Shown here piece by piece: positions 7,107-15,156 of a DNA stretch of 34,747 bases. The position numbers and the translations under genes are program-made. Source of the stretch: Caldilineaceae bacterium SB0664_bin_27 (lineage in GTDB: Bacteria > Chloroflexota > Anaerolineae > Caldilineales > Caldilineaceae). The notes beneath the pieces are model-generated. The model was not told the origin of the DNA, ran no database searches, and worked only from the letters and a program-made list of their open reading frames with translations. The stretch is taken from NCBI GenBank assembly GCA_009838625.1, contig VXRG01000041.1:1-34747 (forward strand), in the 5' to 3' direction. The first letter of the stretch is position 1. Every line of letters starts with the position of its first letter.

Positions 7107-8561
7107 ATGTATATTGAAAACGGCGGTCCCCGGCAACAGCTTGACGAAATCGTCCTCTTCCCCTTCGACGACCACAGCATCCCTCTCCAGTGCGGCGTGG
7201 AGCTCCACCTCCAGGGCCACATGACACCCTGCGGCCGCACCCGCATCGCCGTGGACCTGGGCGAAGAAGGCGCCCCCGACAGCGAGCGCGTCGTCTACTA
7301 CGGCACCGTCCACCGCGTCGGCGACGAGCTCTGGATGTGGTACCTCGGCCAGGGACAGGACGCCGGCTGGTTCGAACGCGTCTGCTTCGCCACCAGCACC
7401 GACGGCTACAACTGGCACAAGCCGAATCTCGGTCTTGTCGAGTACAAAGGGAGCCGTGACAACAACCTCGTCGACCTGAATCAAGGTAGCCACCACGTCC
7501 AAAGCTGCGTGGTCTACTACGACCCCGACGATCCCGACCCCGATCGCAAGTTCAGAATGCTCTTCCAGTCGCGCAAGTATGACAGCAGTTTCGCCGCCGC
7601 ATTCAGCGCCGACGGTCTGACATGGCGAGAGTCTTCGAGCAATCCAGTCGGTTCGTGGCTGGAGATGGCGGGGGGAACGCGCCACAACGGCTGCTACTAT
7701 GTGTGCGGGCAGGGTGGCTCGCACGCCGGGGGCGTTCGCCAGCTCGTCTCCCACATTTCCTATGACTTCGAGAATTGGTCACAGGCCTCCTGCATGGGCA
7801 TGCGCCGCTCCAATGTTACGCAGCGATCCCCGGTATCTGGCAGCAGCGCGGGGGAACAGATTCACCTCGGCGCCAGCCTCTGGAACCGCGGCAACGTCAT
7901 CGTCGGTTTCTACGGCATGTGGAACGGCCACCACTCCAACGACCGCCGCCTCGTCACCATGGACCTCGGCCTCGCCGTCAGCAACGATGCCCTCCACTAC
8001 CGCGAGCCCATTGCCGACTACCCTATCGTCTCCGCCGCCGAGGATGGCTGGCAGGAGCTGCCCTACGGCAATACGTTGGTCAACTACCCCGCCCTGATCC
8101 AGGGACAGGGATTCGAACAGGTCGGGGACGAAACGCTTTACTGGTACGCGCCCTGGCCCGAACAGAGCAGCGATGGCGTCCGCGTCGCCAGCTGGCCCCG
8201 CGATCGCCTCGGCTACCTGCAGGCTTTCACTGCCGACCGTATGCGGCCAGGACAGTGTCCTCACATCGTTTCGGCGCCCATCGATTTAAGAGGTGAGCCC
8301 GCGCAGCTCGCTCTGAACATTGATGGCCTCGGCGACTACAGCGACATTACCGCCGAAATCATCTCCGGACAGCTTGAGCCGGTGCCCGGCTACAGCGCCG
8401 CCGACTGCATCCCGCCCTCTGCTTCCGGTCTCTCACAGCCTGTCGCATGGCAAGGGCGGAGTACGGTGCAACATGACGGTCCCGTTCGCATCCGCCTCAA
8501 CTTCTCGGGCATCCGCGCCGAAGACATCAAGCTGTTCGCCGCCTACATGAAAACTGTCTGA
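7107..8561 (+). CDS. Glycosidase-like beta-propeller protein, second paralogue
   Basis: The 484-residue protein is a distant paralogue of the one encoded at 4503. It has blade motifs WMWYLGQG, STDGYNWHKPNLGL and VEYKGSRDNN, the last two matching the first paralogue's SEDGLNWERPVLEL and VEFDGSTRNN. Its C-terminal domain carries VPGYSAADCIPP near residues 424-435, again shared. No signal peptide is present. I chose ATG 7107 because GGAG lies six bases before it; a GTG at 7038 is in frame but adds a low-complexity leader. Two copies in one cluster suggest two linkages or two related substrates. Family activity is unproven. Confidence 0.72.
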   Translation: MYIENGGPRQQLDEIVLFPFDDHSIPLQCGVELHLQGHMTPCGRTRIAVDLGEEGAPDSERVVYYGTVHRVGDELWMWYLGQGQDAGWFERVCFATSTDGYNWHKPNLGLVEYKGSRDNNLVDLNQGSHHVQSCVVYYDPDDPDPDRKFRMLFQSRKYDSSFAAAFSADGLTWRESSSNPVGSWLEMAGGTRHNGCYYVCGQGGSHAGGVRQLVSHISYDFENWSQASCMGMRRSNVTQRSPVSGSSAGEQIHLGASLWNRGNVIVGFYGMWNGHHSNDRRLVTMDLGLAVSNDALHYREPIADYPIVSAAEDGWQELPYGNTLVNYPALIQGQGFEQVGDETLYWYAPWPEQSSDGVRVASWPRDRLGYLQAFTADRMRPGQCPHIVSAPIDLRGEPAQLALNIDGLGDYSDITAEIISGQLEPVPGYSAADCIPPSASGLSQPVAWQGRSTVQHDGPVRIRLNFSGIRAEDIKLFAAYMKTV

Positions 8562-8579
8562 GGTTTAGTCTCCATCGCA

Positions 8580-8592
8580 GGACTGTGAGTCC
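8580..8592 (+). promoter_or_regulatory. Small hairpin between propeller and nitrilase genes
   Basis: GGACT at 8580-8584 pairs with AGTCC at 8588-8592 around GTG, followed by AGGTTTTC. The stem is only five pairs and the T-run short, so any terminator activity would be weak; the next gene lies 26 bases downstream with its own GGAAGGGAAAAG ribosome region. Confidence 0.3.
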
Positions 8593-8618
8593 AGGTTTTC
8601 GTCCGGAAGGGAAAAGAA

Positions 8619-9458
8619 ATGTATGAAAAAGTGGAAGTAGCCGCCATCTCATATCGGCCGGTCAAATGGGACAAAGCCGCCAACGCCGACCGCATGGAGG
8701 AGCTGTTCGTCCAGGCCGCGCAGGAAAATCCGCGCATGATCCTGACCACCGAGGGCGCACTCGAAGGCTACATCGTAATGGAAATCGTCGAGGGCCGCGC
8801 CCCGGCCGACTCCATGCTCGACGTAGCCGAACCGATCGACGGTCCTTATATCCGCCGTTTCCAGAAGCTGGCCCGTTCCCTGAACACCTGTCTCGCCTTC
8901 GGCTTCGCCGAGCGCGTCGGCGATGAAGCTTACAACTGCGCCATTTTTCTGGACCAGGAGGGCGAAATCCGCGGCCGCTATCACAAGGTCCAACTGGCCG
9001 AAGGCACCCACTCCTCCTGGCACTTCAATCGCATTGGCCAAAAACTGCGCGCCTTCGACACGCCCATCGGCCGCGCCGGCTTTGTCATCTGCAATGATCG
9101 CTGGAACCCCGATATCGTGCGCGCCCTCGTTCTGGACGGGGCACGTATCATCCTGATTCCTTCCTATGGCAGCAAGACAAAAAACCAGAATCAAGCTGTT
9201 CTCGCCAGGGCAAGGGAGAATGGCGTACCCATAGTTGAAGCCAACGTCGGCATGAACCTGATCATCAGCAAGGGGGAGATCTGCGCCTACCAGTGGGGCA
9301 ACGACCAGATCACGCACGGCGTTGTCGAAGTCCCCGCCGTCCCCTGCGAGGAAACTGCCCGTCAAGCGGAACAGGACTATCTTGCCGCGCAAACGCCGGA
9401 AATGGAGAAACGCTATCAGAGGACGCTGGAGAGGGTGGAACGCATGACCGGAGCCTAG
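8619..9458 (+). CDS. Nitrilase-superfamily carbon-nitrogen hydrolase
   Basis: The 279-residue protein is a nitrilase-superfamily amidase, hydrolysing a non-peptide C-N bond, often a terminal amide or N-carbamoyl group. The catalytic triad is intact: Glu45 (LTTEG), Lys123 (YHKVQL) and Cys158 (VICNDRWNPD). Length is typical. A purine-rich GGAAGGGAAAAG sits just before the ATG. The downstream D-aminoacylase gene lies 48 bases away, so the two probably act in sequence on an amide-containing compound. Members of this family include N-carbamoyl-D-amino-acid hydrolases and aliphatic amidases; the sequence does not decide between them. Confidence 0.9.
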   Translation: MYEKVEVAAISYRPVKWDKAANADRMEELFVQAAQENPRMILTTEGALEGYIVMEIVEGRAPADSMLDVAEPIDGPYIRRFQKLARSLNTCLAFGFAERVGDEAYNCAIFLDQEGEIRGRYHKVQLAEGTHSSWHFNRIGQKLRAFDTPIGRAGFVICNDRWNPDIVRALVLDGARIILIPSYGSKTKNQNQAVLARARENGVPIVEANVGMNLIISKGEICAYQWGNDQITHGVVEVPAVPCEETARQAEQDYLAAQTPEMEKRYQRTLERVERMTGA

Positions 9459-9460
9459 CG

Positions 9461-9488
9461 CCTTTGGCATGAACATGGGCCGCCAAGG
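9461..9488 (+). promoter_or_regulatory. Hairpin before the D-aminoacylase ribosome site
   Basis: CCTTTGGC at 9461-9468 pairs with GCCAAGG at 9482-9488 with one bulged T. The stem ends a few bases before AGGAGG (9493-9498). It could modulate translation of the TTG-started gene. Confidence 0.4.
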
Positions 9489-9506
9489 TCACAGGAGGGC
9501 ATTTTC

Positions 9507-11072
9507 TTGTACGACATCATCATTGCTGGTGGAACCGTAATAGATGGCAAGCGGGCGCCTCGCCACCGCGGAGATGTAGGCATCCAAGGCGATAGGATCG
9601 CTGCTATCGGCGACCTCGCCGGCGCAGATGCCGCCCAGGTGATCGACGCCGCCGGAAGGACCGTCGCGCCCGGCTTCATCGATGTTCACAATCACTCCGA
9701 CGGCTGGTTCTTGAGAAAGCAGCACCTGGTGAGCAAAACCAGCCAGGGCTTTACAAGCGAAGTCATCATGGCCGACGGTATATCCTACGCGCCCGTTAGC
9801 CGCCAGACAGCCCACGAGTGGCTCTACTACATGCGCGGCCTCAACGCCCTGCGCATGGAAGACTACACCGGCTGGGAGACGCTGGCCGACTATATGGCAC
9901 TCCTCGACCGCAACAACGTCCAGAATGCGATCATGCAAATCCCCTATGCCAATGTACGCACGCTCATCTGCGGCTGGGGTCCCGGCCCGGCAGATGACTT
10001 ACAGATGAAACTGATTCAGTTGCAGGTTGAACAGGGAATGGAGGAGGGCGCCTGCGGACTTTCAACCGGACTGGACTACGCGGCCCAGTGCTTTGCCTCG
10101 ACTGCCGAGCTGGCGGCCGCCTGTCTGCCCATGGCCGAGGCCCAAGCCCCGTACGTCACCCACATGCGCTATAAGATCGGGACACTGGCCGCGCTGCAGG
10201 AAGCCGTCGAGATAGGCCGGCGCGCAGGTGTCCCCGTTCACATCTCCCATCTCAAGGCCGCAAACGAAGCCGATACCGAAGCCATACTCTCTTACGTCGA
10301 CCAGGTCGCGGTACACGAAGTCGACTTTTCCTTCGATGTCTATCCTTATCTGCCTGGATCGACTCTTCTCAACTACCTCTTGCCCTACCAGATCTGGCAC
10401 GACGGTCCCCTGGACGCGCTACCCAAACTGCGCGACCCTGCGATGCGCGCGCAGGTCGATATCGGCCTCGAAATCTACGCCTCCAATCTTGACGCAATCA
10501 GAATAGCCTGGCTACCGGGTAAGGAGAACAGCGTATACTTGGGAATGACCCTCGCGGAGTACGTTGACGAGGTGGGCAAGTCTCCGGTAGACGCACTTTG
10601 TGATCTCCTGATCGAGGAAAACCTGGCCGTGTTGCTCGTCTTCTTCCAGGGCGACGACCGGTTCGTCGAGCCATTCCTCGCCCACAAGTGTTACATGATG
10701 GGGACTGACGGTGTCTTCCATGAGGACAGCGTCATCCACCCTCGCCAGTACGGTTCAGCGGCGCGGCTCTTGGGTCCATGCGTGCGCAAAGGCCTGTTCT
10801 CTCTGGAAGATGCAGTGTGGAAGCTAAGCGGAGCCGCGGCGGCACGCTTCGGGCTCAAAGATCGGGGCACAATTGAGGAAGGTGGTTACGCCGATCTGGT
10901 GGTCTTCGATCAGGAGACAATCCAGGATCACGCCACCTACGTAGAACCGCATAGGCTGGCTGGCGGCGTCAGCGACGTTTTCGTCAACGGTGTTCCTGTA
11001 ATTCTCGACAGTTCACCAGTGGAGACGTTGCAGCAGCCGCTACCGGGTCGGGCTCTGCGCTTCAATCAGTAG
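9507..11072 (+). CDS. D-aminoacylase-like amidohydrolase
   Basis: This 521-residue protein belongs to the N-acyl-D-amino-acid deacylase group of the amidohydrolase superfamily, zinc enzymes that remove an acyl group from an amino nitrogen. Metal-site residues are visible: His61 and His63 (DVHNHSD), His219 (VTHMR), His248 (VHISHLK) and Asp401 (GTDGVFHED). The cysteine ligand of characterised enzymes (GNCG) is replaced by Asp90 in MADG. The start is a TTG at 9507 with a perfect AGGAGG eight bases earlier; no better ATG exists before the conserved MYDIIIAGG start. Its stop lies one base from the stop of the convergent gene. It may work with the nitrilase-type protein encoded upstream. Confidence 0.87.
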   Translation: MYDIIIAGGTVIDGKRAPRHRGDVGIQGDRIAAIGDLAGADAAQVIDAAGRTVAPGFIDVHNHSDGWFLRKQHLVSKTSQGFTSEVIMADGISYAPVSRQTAHEWLYYMRGLNALRMEDYTGWETLADYMALLDRNNVQNAIMQIPYANVRTLICGWGPGPADDLQMKLIQLQVEQGMEEGACGLSTGLDYAAQCFASTAELAAACLPMAEAQAPYVTHMRYKIGTLAALQEAVEIGRRAGVPVHISHLKAANEADTEAILSYVDQVAVHEVDFSFDVYPYLPGSTLLNYLLPYQIWHDGPLDALPKLRDPAMRAQVDIGLEIYASNLDAIRIAWLPGKENSVYLGMTLAEYVDEVGKSPVDALCDLLIEENLAVLLVFFQGDDRFVEPFLAHKCYMMGTDGVFHEDSVIHPRQYGSAARLLGPCVRKGLFSLEDAVWKLSGAAAARFGLKDRGTIEEGGYADLVVFDQETIQDHATYVEPHRLAGGVSDVFVNGVPVILDSSPVETLQQPLPGRALRFNQ

Positions 11073-11073
11073 C

Positions 11074-12570
11074 TCACTCTTCCTCGAAGTGCGCGCCCAG
11101 AACATCGCCGTCTGATCTAAAGGCTACCGCGGTGCGCCGTCCGGAATCTGCAGGAGTGGTGCCCTCTGCTTCCGGTTGAACGACAGGCACGTTTTCCGCA
11201 TTTGTCGCAGTAACAAACGTTGCATAGAGCCACCCGGACTGGCCTTCAAAGTCTATCTGCCACCACTCTCCGTCCGAACTCTGGCCTGTGATGGAAAACT
11301 CTTCTCCTTCGTAAGCCCCTCCGATACGATCATATTCAGTGCCCGGCCCCTCGCGCACGTTCAAGTCTCCGGCGACTATTGCCAGCGGTTCAGCGGGCGT
11401 CGCTGGCTCTTCTGTTGTTGTGTCCTCGGGCACCGTATTCTCAGCCTGTGCGTCACCGACGACAGGAACATCCTCCACATTGGCAGCGGTCACATAGGGG
11501 GCGTAGATCCATCCGGACTGTCCGTCGAAGTCAATTCGCCACCACTCCCCGTCCGGACTCTTGCCTGTGATTTCAAATTCGCCTCCTTCAGTGGCCGCCC
11601 CGACAATGTCGTAACTGGTCCCCGGTCCTGAGCGAATGTTCATGTCGCCAAGGACGGTCAATGTGGCACTGTCCGCTTCGGGAACATCGGATGCAGGTGT
11701 CGTCGTCTCCGACGCGGTCTCGGAGATAGCACTGCCGACGACTGGAACATTCTCTGAATTCGTAGCGGTCACAAAAGGTGCATAGATCCAGGCGGCCTCT
11801 CCACCGAAATCTATCCGCCACCAGTCACCGTCCTCGTTCACGCCGGTGATCGGGAACTCCTCACCTGCAGTGGCCCCGCCAATCCTGTCGTACTCTTCGC
11901 CCGGTCCGCTTCTTACGTTCATATCGCCGCCCACAGTCAGGATCGCTTCCAGTGGGGCAGGCGCCTCTTCGGTAGTACCCTCATCCGTATCAGAAGCATC
12001 TGACATGCCGGTTCCGACGACGGGCACGTCTTCCGCATCGGCCGCGACTACGAAGGGCGCGTGAATCCATGCTGGTTGACCCTGAAAGTCAATCTGCCAC
12101 CAATCTCCGTCGGCATCCTTGCCAGTGACGGCGAATTCCTCGCCGGCTGTCGCGTTGCCTACGACTTCGTAATCGGTACCCGGCCCGCTGCGTACGTTCA
12201 AGTCCCCCAAGACCGTAACAGATGCATCGGTGGCCGGCGGCTCCATGGCGGCCGGCGCCGTTTCGGTAACCGTTACTGTGGGAGTTGGCGCGGCCGTTTC
12301 AGTCGCTGCGGGTGCTGGCGGAGGTGTATTGGTTGCCGTCGGCGGCTCCGGCGTGAACGTAACCACTGCAGGGAGTGAAGTGGCAGTGCTTGTCGGCCCA
12401 GGCGCCGGTGCCTCAGCATCTCGCTGGCCGCATGCGCCAAGGCTAACGACACCAAGGATCAATGCACACAGAATCAAACCCTGCATGAAGGATCCCTTGA
12501 CCACTCTCTTCGCCCCAGTGGCTACGCGAGATGCAGTGGCCGGCTGGCCGCTTGGTCGCTGATGGCTCAT
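11074..12570 (-). CDS. Lipoprotein with four SH3b repeats
   Basis: The 498-residue protein has a long basic N-terminus, a hydrophobic signal and a lipobox ending at Cys47 (SLGAC), then a Pro/Thr/Ala-rich linker and four bacterial SH3 (SH3_3) repeats of about 65-70 residues separated by Thr/Glu-rich linkers. Each repeat has the GDLNVRSGPG-type start, a GEEF strand, DGDWWQIDF and W(I/L)YA(P/T)(F/Y)V, and ends with (E/D)(N/D)VPVV. SH3b domains usually bind cell-wall or surface ligands, so a surface-anchored binding role is likely. The ATG overlaps the stop of the upstream kinase-like gene (ATGA at 12567-12570), implying translational coupling. A later ATG at 12486 is an alternative start closer to the signal core. 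Confidence 0.88.
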   Translation of the reverse strand: MSHQRPSGQPATASRVATGAKRVVKGSFMQGLILCALILGVVSLGACGQRDAEAPAPGPTSTATSLPAVVTFTPEPPTATNTPPPAPAATETAAPTPTVTVTETAPAAMEPPATDASVTVLGDLNVRSGPGTDYEVVGNATAGEEFAVTGKDADGDWWQIDFQGQPAWIHAPFVVAADAEDVPVVGTGMSDASDTDEGTTEEAPAPLEAILTVGGDMNVRSGPGEEYDRIGGATAGEEFPITGVNEDGDWWRIDFGGEAAWIYAPFVTATNSENVPVVGSAISETASETTTPASDVPEADSATLTVLGDMNIRSGPGTSYDIVGAATEGGEFEITGKSPDGEWWRIDFDGQSGWIYAPYVTAANVEDVPVVGDAQAENTVPEDTTTEEPATPAEPLAIVAGDLNVREGPGTEYDRIGGAYEGEEFSITGQSSDGEWWQIDFEGQSGWLYATFVTATNAENVPVVQPEAEGTTPADSGRRTAVAFRSDGDVLGAHFEEE

Positions 12571-13205
12571 TTATGTTCCTTCCGCTCGGCCGGAGCCGTT
12601 CGCGCCGCATGTACTATTAAGGCCACTGCCGTAGCCTCCGGGATGCGGCCGGTGTCCAACATCAAGTGATAGTGCCGGCAGTTCTTCCAGTCCGCACTGG
12701 TAAAGAATCTCTGGTACCAGTTACGGCGCTGCTCGTCTGCCAATCCAATTATACGCTCAGCAGTGCCGATTTCGGCCATACCGCGCCGGCGTTGAATTCG
12801 ACCGGCCCGAATCTCCGGCGCCGCGTAGAGGTGTACATGAAGTGCGGCCGGATGGTCTTCGAGAATCAATTGTGAGCCGCGTCCAATGAAGACCACGCTT
12901 CCACGCTCTGCCAGGGCGCGAATGGCTTTTGTCATCCCGGCTACGTACGTTGCCTGATCCATCGGCCTGTTACGCCGGTTTGGATCAGCCGAGAACAGCG
13001 AACGCATCTCCTGACTGACAACAGCGGCGCGCGACATCAGCTTCTCCTCGGCCTCGACGATTACCTCCACCTGCACGCCAGCCTGCCTGGCCATCTCTGC
13101 AAGCACCTCCTTGTCGATACAGGTCGCGTCCAGCTCATGGCCTACCGCCTCAGCGATGCGAGTTCCTCGCGAGCCCAGTTCACGCGAAATGGTAACGACA
13201 GTCAT
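12567..13205 (-). CDS. Cytidylate kinase-like protein
   Basis: The 212-residue protein belongs to the cytidylate-kinase-like family (Cytidylate_kin2). It opens with TVVTISRELGSRGTRIAEA, where the usual P-loop is replaced by the degenerate GSRGT form of this family. A later GRGSQLIL strand and an AAPEIRAGRIQRR segment correspond to the nucleotide-binding core and lid, and DEQRRNWYQRFF is a family hallmark. True substrates of this family are largely unknown. A strong GAGGAGG lies just before the ATG. It is coupled by a four-base overlap to the SH3b lipoprotein gene downstream, an odd pairing of cytosolic kinase and surface protein. Confidence 0.85.
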   Translation of the reverse strand: MTVVTISRELGSRGTRIAEAVGHELDATCIDKEVLAEMARQAGVQVEVIVEAEEKLMSRAAVVSQEMRSLFSADPNRRNRPMDQATYVAGMTKAIRALAERGSVVFIGRGSQLILEDHPAALHVHLYAAPEIRAGRIQRRRGMAEIGTAERIIGLADEQRRNWYQRFFTSADWKNCRHYHLMLDTGRIPEATAVALIVHAARTAPAERKEHK

Positions 13206-13460
13206 ACTTGCCTCCTCAGTACAGAAAACCTGCCCTCACTCGCCAAAAGTCTCTTTCAGCCCACCTGCTGCGCTTTCACCGCAGGGCCATTCGGTCAATA
13301 CACACGCCTGCCGATTTCTCCCTGTTATCGGAAATTCCAGATCATTTGGGCGTTTAACAGCAGTAATTACCCGGACCGGAATCGCTTCATTCCTATTGCG
13401 TCCCTACGTCAGTGCCTGCCTTCCGTTGGGAGTTCACTTTCCTGACACGCGGGCCCATGA
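13206..13460. other. Gap between sulfatase and kinase-like genes
   Basis: I see no gene in these 255 bases. On the minus strand, where both neighbours lie, there is a small CTGCG/CGCAG hairpin (13268-13284) and a CCGAT/ATCGG pair further upstream. A promoter for the kinase-like gene should lie here, but no convincing hexamers stand out. Confidence 0.5.
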
Positions 13461-14966
13461 CTAGAGGTCGACAACTTTCGGGTCATAGAGCGGTGTGTCC
13501 GCGACTACAATGCGGCCATCCGGCATTCGGAAGCAGTTGCCGTGCCTGCGGGCGCCCTCCCGCAAGGCGTTGCGCCCCAGCTCTTCTTCATCTTTGCGGC
13601 GTTGCCCTTCGGCGGCGTCGAAGTCCCATGAACTGTCCACCAGGGCTTTCAACTGCCGGCCGGTTGCCATCTCCGCCTCCGTACCGTCAACCAGTAGATT
13701 GCGCTGCTCCAGGGGATCGGCTTCCAGGTCAAAGAGCAGATGCGGCCTCATTCCCCGAAAGCGGACAAACTTGTACTTCCCGAGGCGCACAAGCCGGTGT
13801 TCGCTCCCTTCTCCCCAGCGCGGGAGAGGATTGTCCACGAAAACAGGCTTCGCCGGCGGCTCGATTCCTGTCGTCACCGCCTTGGAGAGATCGCGCCCCT
13901 CCAGGCCGTCAGGCGCCTCGACTTTGGCCAGCCCGCAAAGCGTTGGGAACAGGTCCGCCAAACTGACTGGTGTGTCCAGCCGTCTTCCGGGACTATCTCC
14001 ACTGCGCTGAGAGGGCGTCTGAAAGATCAGCGGCACTCGCGCCGCGGCCTCGTGCCACGAATTCTTCCACCACAAGCCGTGCTCACCCGCCATTTCCCCA
14101 TGATCCGTGGTGTACACGATAATCGTGTTCTCCAAAAGACCGCTCCGTTCCAAAAGATGGAGAAGATCGCCAATGATTTCGTCCAGATAGTCGACGCAAG
14201 CGAAGTAGCCCGCCCTTGCTTTCATCATTTCCGGTTCTGAGACTTCCTCCGTGCGGAATCCCTTCGCCATGCCAACTGTCATGGGGTGAGAGGCGGTGTC
14301 TCCTGTACGTTCCACCTTGGGCGGCGTTATTCCTTCAGGCCAGTACTTGTCCAGGAATCTCCTTGGAGCGGTCAGTGGAAAATGAGGTCGGCTGAACGAA
14401 GCGCACAGAAGCCAGGGCCTGTCGGGCTCTGCCGCCGTCTGTTCCCGCAGATACGTCACCGTCTCCCGCACGATGACCTGCTCCTGTAAGGCGCTCTCCG
14501 GAATCTCTGTAAGGCCGGCGTCGGCAGTGCGGCTGCGCATCTCGAAGCCGGCTTCACTCTTAGACAAGGGATCCCTCTGATGTCCAGCTCCACCTGTCAA
14601 GTCGCCGTAGGGTCTGCTTTCGAAACCGGCCATCTGGTTGGCGCCTCCCAAGTGCATCTTGCCTACAAGGCAGGTAGCGTAGCCCGCTTCGGCAAATGCG
14701 GAGGCAACTGTCGGAATCTCCGGTTTCAGGTAGGATCCGTTTGCCCAGCCGCCGCTGGTCATCGGCGAACGCCCGGTCAGAAGACAGATACGGGAGGGTG
14801 TACAGAGCGGTGACTGGCAGTAGGCGCTGCTGAAATAGGCCCCGTGTTTCGCCAAACCGTCCAAAACAGGTGTTTGAACCGGTTCGCCCGTTTGTCCTTC
14901 GAGTAGGCTAAGGCAGCGGTAGCTGTGCTCGTCGGAAAACAGAAAGAGAATGTTCGGTCGAGACAT
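13461..14966 (-). CDS. Type I sulfatase
   Basis: This 501-residue protein is a formylglycine-dependent sulfatase that hydrolyses sulfate esters. The maturation motif CTPSR (residues 55-59) lies in SPLCTPSRICLLTGR, so Cys55 should be oxidised to formylglycine. Metal-site elements are seen at the N-terminus (SDEH, residues 11-14) and in YTTDHGEMAGEHGLWWK. No signal peptide is apparent, so it would act on imported or intracellular sulfate esters. No formylglycine-generating enzyme lies in the window. An AGGGAT before the ATG may be the ribosome site. A choline-sulfatase-like or carbohydrate sulfatase role are both possible. Confidence 0.92.
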   Translation of the reverse strand: MSRPNILFLFSDEHSYRCLSLLEGQTGEPVQTPVLDGLAKHGAYFSSAYCQSPLCTPSRICLLTGRSPMTSGGWANGSYLKPEIPTVASAFAEAGYATCLVGKMHLGGANQMAGFESRPYGDLTGGAGHQRDPLSKSEAGFEMRSRTADAGLTEIPESALQEQVIVRETVTYLREQTAAEPDRPWLLCASFSRPHFPLTAPRRFLDKYWPEGITPPKVERTGDTASHPMTVGMAKGFRTEEVSEPEMMKARAGYFACVDYLDEIIGDLLHLLERSGLLENTIIVYTTDHGEMAGEHGLWWKNSWHEAAARVPLIFQTPSQRSGDSPGRRLDTPVSLADLFPTLCGLAKVEAPDGLEGRDLSKAVTTGIEPPAKPVFVDNPLPRWGEGSEHRLVRLGKYKFVRFRGMRPHLLFDLEADPLEQRNLLVDGTEAEMATGRQLKALVDSSWDFDAAEGQRRKDEEELGRNALREGARRHGNCFRMPDGRIVVADTPLYDPKVVDL

Positions 14967-15009
14967 GAATGAAATCCCTTTCGTAAACGCGCGTCACAAG
15001 GCCTTCTCT

Positions 15010-15038
15010 AGAATAAGACCACGAGACGATGTGCGCAA
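15010..15038 (-). promoter_or_regulatory. Possible sulfatase promoter
   Basis: On the minus strand TTGCGC (15038-15033) and TATTCT (15015-15010) are 17 bases apart and lie about 45 bases before the sulfatase ATG, in the divergent gap with the amidase gene. Matches to consensus are only 3 and 4 of 6, so this is tentative. Confidence 0.35.
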
Positions 15039-15156
15039 GTAAGATTTTCCCCTTCACAGCCGGTGCAGTCGCACTTTGAGAGCGACGCAGTAGGAAAAAC
15101 GGTTTGCTTGGCCCGTCCGGTTGAACCTGTGAAACGACTGCGGTAGGATATTGGAA

